DNA of 64,000 nt, from positions 31,904,011-31,968,010 of the forward strand of contig NC_080082.1 of assembly GCF_949987535.1 (NCBI RefSeq), read 5' to 3'. Below the pieces are notes generated by a model, which worked only from the letters and a program-made list of their open reading frames with translations, did no database searches and was not told the origin of the DNA. Position 1 is the stretch's first letter, and each line of letters opens with the position of its first letter. Below are positions 10,312-23,088 of this stretch, in pieces. The DNA is from Balaenoptera acutorostrata (Eukaryota; Chordata; Mammalia; Artiodactyla; Balaenopteridae). A program made the position numbers and the translations under genes.

Positions 10312-10545
10312 CAATAATAATAATCTGTAATGTATTAGGCACTAAGAATTTTAGATTGACTAGTTGAATCCTCACAATAATCCTATGAAGTAATCACTAT
10401 TATTTTACCCATTTTATTGATGAAGAAACTGAGCCTTACAATGCTTAAGTAATTTGCCTTGGGTGGGAGAATTAGCAAGTGGTGTGGCCAGGACCTGAAT
10501 TTGGATTGCCTGCCTGCAGAACCTTTGCCTCTGAGCACTCCACGG
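10312..10545 (-). repeat. MIR SINE
   Basis: Minus-strand words: 'ttgaatcctcacaataatcc', 'cccattttattgatgaag', 'aaactgagccttaca', 'aatttgccttgggtgg'. Confidence 0.8.
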
Positions 10546-10777
10546 CTGTTGATGGGGCACCTGCATAACCGTGCTGGGCACTGTGTTTTAGATATGGGAC
10601 AGCATGAACAAGGGCCTCTCATTTTTATACCTCTGTGCTCTTGTTCTGTCCACTCTTTCCTTCAAAGGGAGAATTTTGTGTGCTGCATTTTGTTTTTTAA
10701 TAAATTCATAATGTTATGAGATGTAACCTATTTTTAGTAGGTGAGGGCTTGTTTATCTTCTAGAAGGTTGCTCCATT

Positions 10778-10922
10778 AATGAGGGTGAGGGAAATTCCCT
10801 GGCCGTCCAGTGGTTAAGACTTCATGCTTTCACTGCCATGGCCAGGGTTCGATCCCTGGTCGGGGAACTAAGATCCCTCAAGCCACGTGGCTCGGCCAAA
10901 AAAAAAAAAGAAAGAGGGTGAG
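10778..10922 (+). repeat. Short CHR-type SINE
   Basis: 'aaattccctggccgtccagt' to 'ggctcggcc' then an A-run. Flanked by short repeats of 'gagggtgag'. Confidence 0.85.
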
Positions 10923-11238
10923 AATCCTCTATTGTCCAAAGTGGATGGAGCTGGAAATGGGTCACCGGGGGCATGGGCAGGATGTCAGGACCCTGGCAGA
11001 AGGAGGGGTAGAGAAGGAAGGAGGCTAGGATGCCAGAGACCAACAACAAAGGGACAGGTGCCTATCCCAGGAAGGTCCCTTGGTCTTGCGAGGCTGGCCC
11101 TTGGACTAAATGATAACTTGACTTTTGGGGTCATATATGTTTACGGCAGAAGTAAGTTTGGTCACTTTTTGGTCATGAACGGCATCTGCAAACCCTGCCA
11201 GATATTATGAGGTATAGTAGCAGGATGACATATACGCT
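10923..11238. other. No gene or clear repeat recognised
   Basis: Only open frames running out of the SINE are seen, none gene-like. Confidence 0.35.
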
Positions 11239-11395
11239 GTTTCATTGACTCTTCCCAAAAGTCCAGGAAACTGAGAGTCAGAGAGGTTAAACAACTTGCT
11301 GAAGGCCACAAAACATGTACGCTGTAGAGTTAGTATTCAATCTCAGGTTCTTCTCAGGCTGAATCTGGTGCTTCTAACCATGACCATTAGCTGCC
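11239..11395 (-). repeat. MIR SINE
   Basis: 'tccaggaaactgagagtcag', 'gaggttaaacaacttgctga' and 'aggccacaaaac' are the MIR core reversed. Confidence 0.75.
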
Positions 11396-11439
11396 TTTCC
11401 ATAAACAAATGGTGAATTGAACTGAACTCCTCAGGAGGG

Positions 11440-12060
11440 ATTTGCAGTTCTTCATTTTGGCCAGGATGTCCTTTCCTCCTCTACCAGCTAATATTCTGCT
11501 GATCCTTCTGGGTCCAGCTAGAGGAATCCCTTCCCTATCCCCTTTTCCCAGTGTGACCTTTTTCCTGTATTAAAGCACTTACAGCGTTCTGCCTCATGGT
11601 TTAATTCCCTGCAAAGATGTTGCCTTCCCCAATAGATTCTATGCCCTTGAGAACAGGATCCACTTGGATTGTGCTAGGTGGTTTGTTTACCTCTCCACAT
11701 CTGCTCTCCTTTTCCACCCTGCTCTGCATCCTGGGAGGCTGACCTAAATGGGCAAGACCGAAGGCTTCTATGCCCACTGGCCTCAAGTTGGGTTTGGCCA
11801 ATGGGAGCCCTGGGAGGGACTGGAGGGAGGGAGGAAAATTAGGTTGGGGTGCTTACAGCCCCAACTCCCTTCCTGCAGGGTGCCTTGGGCCGGCCACTCT
11901 TCTGCGCTACAGTCATAGCTGTAAGGTGACCCTCTGCACCCAGCCCCCTCTGCTTCCACATCCAGGTCTCCTGAATTGCAATTCACTAAGGTTCTGGAGA
12001 CTGGGCAACACCCCACATGGAACCTTGTAGCATGCGGCTCAATAAACAGCTGTTAAGCTA
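11440..12060 (+). repeat. Ancient interspersed repeats, probable L2 then unclassified
   Basis: 11440-11690 has L2-like words ('aaagcacttacagcgttctg', 'agaacaggatcc'). 11730-12050 has 'gggtttggccaatgggagcc' and 'ctcaataaac', found in a common mammalian repeat that I cannot name with certainty. Confidence 0.4.
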
Positions 12061-12184
12061 AATTAGGTGTGTTTGTTTGTTCGTTTGTTCAAATGAAAAG
12101 CAGGAGAGAAAGGATTTTAAATGATCTTGAGAACTAGGACCAGATGGCAAATAAGCTCCTAGGCTCCTGGCAAACAGTTTTTAT

Positions 12185-13205
12185 TTATTTTTTTGTTTGG
12201 ATGATCTTAACTTCTTTTCCTTAAATTAATATACAGCAAATTTGACTTTAAAAATTTTCAGGTACAATTCTATGAATTTCAGCACGTGTTTAGATTTGTG
12301 TAACTACCACCACAATTAGGACACAGAGCACCAAAATCTCTCAAGCCATCACTTTGTAGTAACACCACTGATCTGTTCTCCATCCTTATATTTTTGTCTT
12401 TTTGAGAATGTCATATAAATGAAATCAAACAGTAGGTAACCTTTAGGCTTCTTTCACTCACGAACATCTTTGAAATTCCGTTACATGTAACGACAGTTTT
12501 TCCTTTTTATTGCTGCGTAATATTGTGCTGTATGAATGTACCACAGTTTATTTATCCATTCACATTTGGGTTGTTTCTAGTTATTGATTATTAATAGAGC
12601 TGCTCTAAATATTTGTGTACAGGTTTTTGTGTGAACGTAGGTTTTCATTTCCCTTGGGTAATGTTATGGACTGGATGCGTTGTCCCCCCCAAATTCATAT
12701 GTTGAAGCCCCAGTCCCCAGTGTGACTGCATTTGGAGATAGGGCTTTTATGGAGGTAATTAGGTTAGATGAGGTCATAAGGATGGGGCCCTAATCTCACT
12801 GAACTAGTGTCCTTATAAGAGAAAGGGACACCAGCGTTCTCTCTCTTTGTGAGCACAGGGGAACGACCATGTAGAGATGCATCAAGAAGGTGGCCATCTG
12901 CGAACCAGGAAAAGAGCTCTTACCAGAAACCAAATTTGCCAACACCTTGGTTATGGACTTCTAGCTCCAGACCTGTGAGAAAATGTCTATTGTTTAAGCT
13001 TCTGAGTTTGTGGCATTTTGTTATGGCAGCCAGAGTAGACTGATACAGGTAAATATTCTATGGTAAGTGTATGTTTAACCTTATGAGAAACTGCCAGACG
13101 GTTTTCCAGAGTGGCTTTACCATTTTGCATTCCCACCAGCAGCACATGAGAGTTCTGGTTGCTCTGAAGCTTTGCCAACATATGGTATTATCATTAGTTT
13201 TTATT
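12185..13205. repeat. L1M-type 3' region, split by an LTR
   Basis: Words such as 'ttttattgctgcgtaatatt', 'ccacagtttatttatccatt', 'catttgggttgtttctag' and, after the LTR, 'actgccagacggttttcca' and 'cattcccaccagcag' are the common L1 3' UTR region. The two parts join across the LTR. Confidence 0.75.
12662..13047 (+). mobile_element. Solo MaLR-type LTR (MLT1/MST class) with 5-bp target-site duplication
   Basis: Starts 'tgttatggactggatgcg' and ends 'tagactgataca' (TG...CA), flanked by ggtaa on both sides (12657-12661, 13048-13052). Internal words 'aattcatatgttgaagccc', 'gtccttataagag' and 'gtttaagcttctgag' fit the MLT1 group. No internal retroviral sequence is present, so it is a solo LTR. Confidence 0.8.
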
Positions 13206-13260
13206 TGTGTTTTTTATGTTGATACTCTCTGCGTGCTATGTTTTGTAGGTAGTAAAAGTC

Positions 13261-13627
13261 AAGGAAGCATTTTATTTTTAAAAAATTTTTATTTATTTTA
13301 CTTACTTGTTTTTGGCTGTGTTGGCTCTCTGTTGCTGTGTGCGGCCTTTCTCTGGTTGTGGTGAGCGGGGGCTGCTCTTTGTTGAGGTGCGCGGGCTTCT
13401 CATTGTGGTGGCTTCTCTTGTTGCGGAGCATGGGCTCTAGGTGTGCGGGCTTCAGTAGTTGTGGTGCACGGGCTCTAGAGCACAGGCTCAGTAGTTGTGG
13501 CACACGGGCTTAGTTGCTCCGCGGCATGTGGGATCTTCCCAGACCAGGGCTCAAACCCATGTCGCCTGCATTGGCAGGCGGATTCTTAACCACTGCGCCA
13601 CCAGGGAAGTCCCAAGGAAGCATTTTA
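13261..13627 (-). repeat. Long CHR-type SINE with 14-bp target-site duplication
   Basis: A minus-strand copy ending (left to right) in 'ccaccagggaagtccc', flanked by aaggaagcatttta at 13261-13274 and 13614-13627. It sits in the L1 region to the right of the solo LTR. Confidence 0.9.
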
Positions 13628-14520
13628 AAGCTGAAAATATTTTGAAAGTGTCCTACTGTGGTCTCATCCATTATTGGGTGGTCCATTTCTTTTTCCTTGT
13701 CTTTCCGCTGGCCTCATTCTATTCCTAGGGCAATGTCCCCTAGGCAGAGCCAGCTAGTGATCTGGCAAATTAGAGTCTTCATCAGAGGTGAATCCATCTC
13801 TGAGAAAGCTGAGGAAGAGGTTAGGTGTGGGTAGGTCTGGCTTTACAGGCCTTATGCTTCATTTAAACTTCTGTTGTCACCATCTTGAAATTCTTAATAA
13901 GTTTTGAACAAGGGCTCACATTTTAATTTCACGTGGGCCCTTCAATTATGTAACCAGTCCTGGGTGTGAGTGTCACAGGCAAGGCAAGGCTGCTCACCAG
14001 GTTCACTCAGAAAGGGGCCCTCATCTATCTCACCAACCACACCTCTGAACTAAGCCAAGCCCAACCTGAGGGTTTGACCTGTCTCCTTGGTGCTCCTGCT
14101 GCCTGTCTTTTGTGCTGACTTGGGATGAGCATGATTAATTTGGAGGCTTCACAAGAGACTTGTTGGCTTAGGATTCCAGTATCCAAACGAGGATTTGCCT
14201 TAATTAGAACTTCTTAACTGGAAGGCAAATGGAACCTCCCTCTTCCACCCTGACACCCCCAAAATGTACTTTGGCGTTTATATGGGAGAGGTAAATCGAC
14301 AGCATTATAATGTCGTCCTAAGTGTCACTCTGCCAGCCCGGTTGGCAAGAAGCTCATTCAAAGAAAGGTGATTTACAGGGGAGTCTTACCACATTCCTGT
14401 GGATCACTGAATGCCTAAGTCCAGGAAGATGAATGGTGTTAACCAGAGGCAGTGGGGGTGGCAGCAGGAGGGGACAAGGAGTGGGAAGGTCACAGGGTGT
14501 GCAGGCAGCATCCTGAGCTG
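13628..14520. other. No gene or clear repeat recognised
   Basis: Balanced composition. Two short overlapping frames near 14350-14600 show no motif. Confidence 0.4.
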
Positions 14521-14524
14521 GCTG

Positions 14525-14690
14525 CCAACCACGCACGTGACCTCAGGCCATCAACCTAACCAGTCTGGACTCAGTGATTCCCCCTCTAGCATGGCTTAAC
14601 AATACTCCCTCATAGGACTGTTTGATTTTGAGGAATAAACGAGAGGACATGTGTAAGACATTCGAGGCTGGCATGTACCCACCCCTCCAG
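14525..14690 (+). repeat. MIR SINE fragment
   Basis: 'acgtgacctcaggccatcaa', 'gattccccctctagcatgg' and 'cctcataggactgtttga' fit the MIR core and 3' half. Confidence 0.5.
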
Positions 14691-14942
14691 AAGTGAATGG
14701 AGTTGGTGTCACCTTTGACTGCTGTGTGCATACTCGAGGAAGAATACAGTCTGTGCTTCTCTGAAAAGGTACTACATGGACCTGCTTGATCCTCTTTGCA
14801 GCTTCCTGGGAGCTGCGCCAGAGTTATCGGGCCTCTTTTGGAGTCAGGAAAAAGAAAGCGAGGTGATCAGAAAATAAAAGAGGAGTCAAATATAGAGCAT
14901 TCGTTCACAGCTTTGAAAACTTTTACCCATGTGTCCCAGATT

Positions 14943-15272
14943 AAAAGAGCAATGTCAGGGCTTCCCTGGTGGCACAGTGGTTAAGAATCCACCTGTCAAT
15001 GCAGGGGACACGGGTTCGAGCCCTGGTCTGGGAAGATCCCACATGCTGCAGAGCAACTAAGCCCGTGAGCCACAACTACTGAAGCCCGCGCACCTACAGC
15101 CCGTGCTCCACAAGAGAAGCCACCACGATAAGAAGCCTGTGCACAGCAACGAAGAGTAACCCCCGCTCGCCGCAACTAGAGAAAGCCTGCGTGCAGCAAC
15201 GAAGACCCAACACAGCCAAAATTAAATAAATAAAAATAAATAAATTTATTTTTTTAAAAAAAGAGCGATGAC
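14943..15272 (+). repeat. Long CHR-type SINE
   Basis: 'gggcttccctggtggcacag' to an (AATAAA)n/T-rich tail, flanked by similar 'aaaagagcaatg' and 'aaagagcgatg' target-site copies that differ at one base. Confidence 0.88.
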
Positions 15273-15344
15273 AGGCCTACCAAACTGATGACACCTATGA
15301 TGGTTTATGAAGATGGCCCGGTGGGGTCTTTAAAAGAGATAAGA

Positions 15345-15560
15345 TGAACGTAGTGATAGAGTGGAATCCGGACGACCTGGGTTCTAATCCCAGCCCCGCT
15401 ATTTCCAGGCTGTTAGACCTTAAATTATTCAACCTATCTGTGCCTCAGTGTCTCCATCTGTCAAATGAGGATTAAATTACACAACCTGCCTCTTAGAGTT
15501 GTTGTGAGGATGGAACAAGATGATGAATGTAAACTGTACTTGGTACCAAGTAGCACTTGG
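15345..15560 (+). repeat. MIR SINE
   Basis: 'gacctgggttctaatcccag', 'aacctatctgtgcctcagtg' and 'tagagttgttgtgaggatgg' are present in MIR order. Confidence 0.82.
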
Positions 15561-15569
15561 TACCTGCTG

Positions 15570-15865
15570 ATTTGTTTATTTATTTATTTATCTATGTATT
15601 TCTTTTTCCTTCTAGTTTCATTGAGATATAATTGATATATAACACTGTATAAGTTCAAGGTGTACAGCATAATGTTTTAGATTTTACACATCATGAAATG
15701 ATTATCACGATAAGTTTAATGAACATCCACCATCCCTTAAAGATACAACATTAAAGAAACAAAAATTTGTGTATGTGTGTGATGAGAACTCTTAGCATTC
15801 ACTCTGTTAACAACTTTCATATATAACATACGGCAGTGTTAATGCTTTTCGTTACTTACATGTTT
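15570..15865 (-). repeat. L1 3' UTR fragment
   Basis: 'agtttcattgagatataatt', 'gttcaaggtgtacagcataa' and 'atcacgataagtttaatgaa' are the reverse of an L1M 3' region. A (TTTA)n run precedes it. Confidence 0.75.
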
Positions 15866-16202
15866 GGGTAAACCCTGGAGTCCACGATCTTAGCCCCATT
15901 CCTCAACCCCGGGTGGAGGTGGCATTCTAGGGTAGGGGATGGCCTCCAAGTGGGGGGTCTGTGAGTCCCAGAACTGAATATGACCCTGGGACACGGAGGA
16001 AGGGCACAGCTAGTTGCTTAGTAACAGGGCTTTCTTTGCAGCCAAGAGAGGGCTGGTGTTTACAGGTAACTAGGTGGGGGGTTGTAATTTGTAAAGAAGA
16101 AGTTACCGGTTAAACAAAAGGGAATTCTTCTGATGGAATGAATAGGGCTTGGTGCTAGCAGGAAGAGCCCCCTTCCAGGCCCTGCCCATCCCACAGATGG
16201 GG
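15866..16202. other. Sequence upstream of the small gene, no repeat recognised
   Basis: Single-copy-looking, G-rich toward the right. It would be intronic or promoter-proximal if the exon call at 16.4 kb is right. Confidence 0.4.
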
Positions 16203-16229
16203 CCGGGGGTGGGGTGGGGGCGGGGGGTG
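16203..16229 (+). promoter_or_regulatory. G-quadruplex-capable G tract
   Basis: Four runs of 4-6 G separated by single bases (T, T, C) form a textbook intramolecular quadruplex motif on the + strand. It lies about 170 bases upstream of the acceptor of the small lipidated-protein exon, so it would be in the intron or a proximal regulatory region. Function is inferred only. Confidence 0.5.
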
Positions 16230-16318
16230 TCATTATGCAGATTGGACTGGTGTCTTCCTGTGACCATAGAAACGGAACCCGTTCTCTTTCAGCTGTGCTC
16301 GGAGGAAGGGTTACTTAA

Positions 16319-17545
<1,227 letters not shown>

Positions 17546-18657
17546 TTTGAAAGACCGGACTGGGGAGCTGGGATTAGAGTATCAGCGGGGAAGTGTGGGT
17601 GTGATTCTGTAGAACGCAAGTGAGCGAAGGGACTATGGAGACAGCACGTTACTGGAAATGACCCTTCTTTTTGGCCATCGAAACCTCAGAAACTGAAGAG
17701 GATTCTTTTGAGGATCTAGCAACTGGGGTAAAGAGCAGGGAAGAAGGAAGGACAAGAAGTAGAGCAATTCAGCCTGCAAATTGACTGCAGAGCGTTCCTT
17801 TTGCTTCAGCGGAGCCTGATGTCTTTTAGGGAGGGAGCAGGAGAGATGGGGCCTCCTCAGCTGGCCTGAAGCCCTGCTTTTTCCCCGGGGGTAGGAAACT
17901 TGCAGTGGGCCAGGAAACAGGCCTGGGCTTGCAGCTGGGGATCAGGAAGTTTGGGGCCTCTTTCTGCAGCTTTCTGGGCATAGGCCAAGCTCTGGTAACT
18001 GCTTTCAATTTTTTTTTTTTTTTTAATACAATTCTGTTTTTCTCCCTCCTCCCACCTAATGGAAATTCACCCTGCAAAATAGGACAGTGTCTGGTAAGAA
18101 GCTGCTCACAGTATACACCCTCAGGACTCCTGGAAAAAGTTCTCAGCTGGTGGTGAGGTTTTGAGGCAGGGTGGTGCTTATTTCACCAGCTCCTGAGGGG
18201 CGAAACTCACTCAGCTTTTTACCAAATCAAGTGAAGGAGACTCCAGGTCCTTAGAAGTTCAGAAAACAGGGTGGTTTGTTTTACTTCCTTCTGGGATGGT
18301 GTAAAATGCTTGTTTAATTAAATTCAAGATCCCTGAGGGTTTTCAAAACTGGATACTTCATCCACCTCCAGCTGTGGCAGGCATGCTGCAATTTGCCAGG
18401 AAGTTAATCTGTAACAGGAAATAGGACCCAGTTTCTTTGTAAGGACATTCCAATTGTGCCATTGGGGCCCAGTATCACTCATCTGTCTCCCTCTGAGGCT
18501 CAAGTGCCTGGTGAAAGTGGCCAGAATTATGTTTACTCAAATGAGCTTTAAACTCTTTAAAGACAGTGTCTGCATAGACTTGGCCCATAACTTGAAAGCC
18601 ATTGCTCTGGCCCACTTCCAAAACTACTGGAAGAGGAGGAGTTTGTTTACTCGTCAC
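17546..18657. other. Downstream flank of the small gene, no gene recognised
   Basis: No interspersed repeat is obvious apart from a T run at 18010-18024. Short frames on both strands lack motifs. Confidence 0.4.
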
Positions 18658-18790
18658 CTTTCTATCCACCTATCCCTCCATCTATTCATCCATCCATCCA
18701 TCCATTCAACCTCCCAATCTATCTGTCATCTGTCTGTTTGTCTGACTATCTATTTACCTACATACTTACCTTCCTACCTACCTATGCATT
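18658..18790 (+). repeat. Degenerate CATC/CTAT/CTAC tetranucleotide repeat
   Basis: Runs of ATCC, CTAT, CTGT and CCTA units in series form an impure microsatellite. Confidence 0.85.
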
Positions 18791-18844
18791 CAGCTCTTCC
18801 CTTGGATTTTTCAGTTACATGAGGCAATAAGCTTCCCATTTCAA

Positions 18845-19345
18845 ACCAAATTCATTCATGAAGCAAATATTTATTGAGTTTCTACTCTTCTCTATCACTC
18901 AATCATTTATTCCTTGCTTTATCCATCCATTAATCCAGCAGTTACTGGAAGACTACTCTGTGCCAAACTCCTTATTGCTAATAAAAGGTTGAAGTGTGCC
19001 TAGTGGGAGCACAGCCTGGAGCAGGGTGGTTCAGAGAGATCTTTCCAGCCTAGGTGAGACCCATGCGGAGGCTTTAAGAGTAAGTAGGAATTGGCTAGAG
19101 AAAGAGGATGAGTGTTTCAGGAGAAGGGGGACGTATGAGCCAAGATTGGAGGCTACATCAGGCATGATGGGCAGTGTTGTGGGAGCCTGAAGGCCACATC
19201 GCACAGTGACAGGGAGGTGAGGCTTAATAACTAAAAGGATCAGATCACGAAGGGCCTTATGCTTCATACTTAGAGGCTGAGAGTTCATCCTAACGGTGAT
19301 GAGGAGTCCACTGAAGGACTTTAGGTAGAGGAATAATGCCAGAAT
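18845..19345 (-). repeat. L2 fragment
   Basis: 'aagcaaatatttattgagtt', 'agcctggagcagggtggttc', 'gaagggccttatgcttcata' and 'aggctgagagttcatcctaa' are L2 3'-region words in reverse order. Confidence 0.65.
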
Positions 19346-19499
19346 GTCAGTTACTTTTGACTGCTTTGTATCTTGCCTTCGGGTAACAAATCCCATCTTT
19401 TCCCTTTGGGGAACACTTTTCTTACCCACTCTCAGTTTACATGACTTGCTGATCCCATTCTCGGGCTCAAGGCTGAGCGCTGTATGTGCCTGGTCGAAT

Positions 19500-19860
19500 T
19501 GACTAATTCAAGGAAGGGCATCTGACCCAAACCAGTCTTCCTGGAGACTTTCTGTTGACACAACTAGGAAAGATGTATTCACTTTCTTTTGGAGTTAGTA
19601 AACTTGCAGGATTTTAGCTTGGAGCCTCTTAATGGCAATCTTCCCACCACTGGGGAGGGTCTGCTTGAGAATGAAGCCGCAGCAGATAGTGGAGCTGAGA
19701 GGAGAGACATATTCCCAATCAACTTGTTTGCGCAACTGGATCCAGCCATGCCAGAAGCTGTTACCACCCCTAGAAGATTTACACAAGCCAATAAATACTG
19801 TTTTTTTTTTTTTTTTCCTGAGAGTGGTTTAAATTTGTTTCCATCATTTTCAAAGAGTTA
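19500..19860 (+). repeat. Unclassified mammalian interspersed repeat, copy 1
   Basis: 'ggatccagccatgccagaag', 'acacaagccaataaatac' and the following T-run recur in many mammalian genomes. A related copy lies at about 53.0-53.4 kb in this window. Family name not fixed. Confidence 0.5.
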
Positions 19861-20004
19861 TGAGTAAATCAGACCAACTCAGATTTATACTTTAGGTAGA
19901 GTAACTTGGTAGCTTGTTGAAGAATGGAGTTGAGAGGGATAAGCCTAGAAGTAGAAACACCAGTTAGGAGACAATTGCCTGACCTAGGAAAAATATATCA
20001 CGTA

Positions 20005-20285
20005 GCTATTACTATTAATACCTATTTTGCAACCAGCTACAAAATCTCAGTGGCACACAAACATAAGCTTTTTCTCTGAACTCATGTGTCTATGAGTCAC
20101 TATGATTCAGGTGATCAAGGCTACCTGAGGAGTGTTCACATGACAAATAGCAGGAGCACAAGAGGCTGAGTCCAACTGCACAGCCATGGTCATGTCCTCT
20201 ATTATTCCATTGCCCACAGCAAGTCACGTGGCCAAAACCAACATCAACAAGGGAGGGAAGTTCCCTTTTCTCATGGAGGGTGAGG
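20005..20285 (-). repeat. Probable MLT1-type LTR fragment
   Basis: 'aaaatctcagtggcacacaa', 'aagtcacgtggccaaaacca' and 'gagggaagttcccttt' resemble the reverse of an MLT1 LTR. Ends are not defined. Confidence 0.4.
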
Positions 20286-20570
20286 GAGTGAATATTTGCT
20301 AAACAATAATCTACTCTGACACAAAAAGGAGAGTGAAGAGGACAAATTCAAGCAATATTTAGGGGATAGAATCAACCAGTTTTGGTGGTTGATTTTACAT
20401 AGGGGTGGAAGCAGAGAGAGAAGTCAAAGTTTCTGCTTGGGTGATGGGGCCATTGATGGTGCCACCTCATAAGGAAGGGATTCTGGGAGGAGGGGCATGT
20501 TTAGAGGGAAGATCAGGAGTTCAGTTTTGGAAGGGTTGAGTTTGAGATGCTAACAGGACAAAATAAAAAT

Positions 20571-20712
20571 AATTCTAAGCTTGGTGATGGATGTTATCTA
20601 GACTTATTGTGGTGATCATTTTGCAATATACACAAATACTGAATCATTATGTTGTACACCTGAAAGTAATATAAAGTTATATGTCAATTATACCTCAATA
20701 AAAAATAATAAT
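20571..20712 (+). repeat. L1 3' end
   Basis: The tail reads 'gttgtacacctgaaagtaat', 'atgtcaattatacctcaat', then 'aaaaaataataat'. This is the diagnostic 3' terminus of an old mammalian L1. Confidence 0.85.
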
Positions 20713-20734
20713 AGCAAACAGTTATATCACTCTT

Positions 20735-20915
20735 ACTGTGTCCAGGCATTGTTCTAAATGCTTTACATATAGGACTCGTTTAATCCTTTGAACCACTCCA
20801 TCTTCTTTTTGCAGATTAAAACACAGAGGAGTTAAGTAATTTACCCCAGTTCTTTCATCTCTCAAAGACAGAGCTGGAACATGTACTAGGCAGTTTGGCT
20901 CCAGAGGGTGAGACT
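20735..20915 (-). repeat. MIR SINE
   Basis: 'gtgtccaggcattgttctaa', 'atgctttacatatagg' and 'acacagaggagttaagtaat' are reversed MIR words. Confidence 0.8.
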
Positions 20916-21189
20916 TGGGGAACTCATTTGGGAGTTGTGGGGATCCTCTTGGACCCCCCAGAATTGGTATAAAGATTATTTTAAAGTGAAAACATTTGAG
21001 CACAGAAGATGCAGAAACAAATCTTTTACAAATTTCCCTTAGCTGCCTGAAATTACGAAATACAGCTGCCTTTAAAGCCCCTCTGAGGGCGTTTCCTGCG
21101 AATTTAGCTGCTAAGAAGACAGAGTGTCCATTCTCATTAGCATCAAAAAGCCCAACAGAACCTTCCATACTCTCCCATTGAAGCCCTAA
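20916..21189. other. Unassigned sequence left of the ERV LTR end
   Basis: May be part of the LTR U3 but shows no clear boundary. Minus-strand open frame 20722-21258 crosses it and the MIR, and is not supported as a gene. Confidence 0.3.
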
Positions 21190-21390
21190 AAATCCCCCTT
21201 TTGTTAAATTGGTATGTATACACCTTTCCTTGGGGCTATTCCAAGAGTTGGATTCCATTACTGGGAGCTCCCACAGGCTTGTGTGAAAATAAATCCTGTC
21301 TTTTCTCTTGTTAATCTTTTTTTTCCTCAGTTAAATTATCAGGCCCCCAACTGCTGGACGAGAGCTAGAAGAGGAAAAGTTTTCTTCCCA
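21190..21390 (+). mobile_element. Right end of an ERV class I-like LTR
   Basis: 'gggagctcccacaggcttgt', 'aataaatcctgtc', 'ctcttgttaatc' and 'caggcccccaactgctgg' follow the R/U5 layout of mammalian ERV1 LTRs, with a poly(A) signal at 21289-21294. The left boundary is not clear. Confidence 0.5.
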
Positions 21391-22800
21391 ACACTTTTGG
21401 CAATAAGGATGGGATGGTTGGGATTCCCCACTCTCTGGAGACTCCTACTAAGATCCCAGGACCTCTGACAATGCCAGCAAAGGTAAGCTTTATTTTACCA
21501 GTCAGAATCTTGGATCTCTGCCAGGGTCCGGACGAGCAAGGACAGTAGGAGTCTTTCCTTGCCTTTTCAAAAAAGATTTTCCAAATTTTAGATTTACAGA
21601 AGAAAACTTTTGTTTAAAACCAGTTCTTTGGCTACTGGGACTCTTGATATAGGTAGCTATTGTGTCTATCTCTTGCGCTACTGTTTTGTGTTGTGATGTC
21701 TAGAAGTGTTTGTTTCCTGAGAACTTGGCTTTGGAAATTGAAAAGAGCATTCTCTCTGGTGGTTTTCCACCTGCTGGCGGGTGTGATCTGCTGCCAACCA
21801 TTAGGTGGCAGGCCCTGAGAATCTGTAGTCAGCTGGGCAGAAATGTGGGTAGCCTGGGTACCCCATCTGCAGCTGGTGTCCCACTTACCATTACCAGCTC
21901 TCAGGGGATTCATCTAAGTCTAAATTCTAAAGGGCCTCATCCTATAAGGACCCTTGTCTCTTTCTCCACTGCCTTTGTTCATCACCTATGGCAATGGAGA
22001 GCCTTACTTCCTTTCTCTTGGCTACCTTTGAGTATGAGGGTTGTTGTGTCTTCTGTGCCCCCTTTGGGGATGAGTTTTGCCCCCATAGTTAAGCCATAAA
22101 AATGCTTATGGTCTGAGTCACAGTTGAAAAGAGTATACTTTCTGAAGCTGGATGATAATCTAGCATCTTTGTTTGGAAGATACCTCTTGGGCTAGAAATT
22201 CTCCTTCCGGTTTTGGTTTTGAGGCTTCTCTGTTGTTTGTTTTGAGGCCTCTCTGTTCTCCCTACTTGATTCTGTTCCTCTCATGGGAACTTTTCAGTAG
22301 ATTGAACTCCTTTCTTCTTAAACCCTCACTGACTGTATGCTCTGCAACCATGGCACTAACTCTGTCTGCTTCCTTTCTTGTTGGCTTGACTTTTCTAACG
22401 ATAATTTAGAACTTCAGTGGTGTCTTTGAGAAAAGTTAAATCTTCCAAGCTGGATTTTCTAAGATTTTTTGCTTTCTATGTCAGCCCTTCAACTCCCTAT
22501 AGTCACTGGAAATTTAGGTTCCCCCCGGCCCTCCTCAGGGGCTCTCAAGGGACTCAGGGACCCTCAAAAGCAAGCACATGAGGCTGAAAAAGAAGAAATA
22601 GACTAATTGTAAACAAAATTTAGTCCACAGCCTCCATAAGATTATACATCAGGAAAAAAGGAAAAATCTTAAAAGTCTCCTCCACAAATACTGGATAAAG
22701 CTTTAGCCCTCATACTGAGGAGGCAACAACTTGTTCCATCTGTCAGAAACACAATTCAGATAAAAATATAAAGTGGGACAAAGATGAGAACCAACCTTTA
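21391..22800 (+). mobile_element. Probable ERV internal leader and gag-region relic
   Basis: The sequence following the LTR end ('tttggcaataaggatgggat', then 'agactcctactaagatccca') looks like an ERV leader. 22520-22790 has a decayed coding texture. No frame is open for more than about 130 codons and no retroviral protein is intact; I identified no domain firmly. Confidence 0.35.
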
Positions 22801-23009
22801 TATATAAACTAGTGAATTTTGTATTATTGTATGTCTTAGTTTGGGCTGCTATAACAAGATATCATAGACTTGGGAGGCTTAAACAGCGAATACTTATTTC
22901 TCACAGTGCTGGAGGCTGGACACCCAAGATAAGGGTGCCAGCGTGTTCGGGTTGTGGTGAGAGCCAGTTTTCTGGCTTGTGGGCTACTCTCTGTATTTTC
23001 ACATGGTAA

Positions 23010-23088
23010 AGAAAGAAGAAAAAGAAAGAAAGAAAGATAGGAAGGAAGGAAGGAAGGAAGGGAGGAAAGGAGGGGAAATACAGGGAAT
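23010..23088. repeat. Purine-rich GAAA/GGAA microsatellite
   Basis: Consecutive AAGAAAG, GGAAGGAAGG and GGAGG units with nearly no pyrimidine on this strand. Confidence 0.85.

Noticed and set aside
20722..21258. A 178-codon minus-strand open frame
   Set aside because: It runs through a MIR and a probable LTR, so it is repeat-derived.
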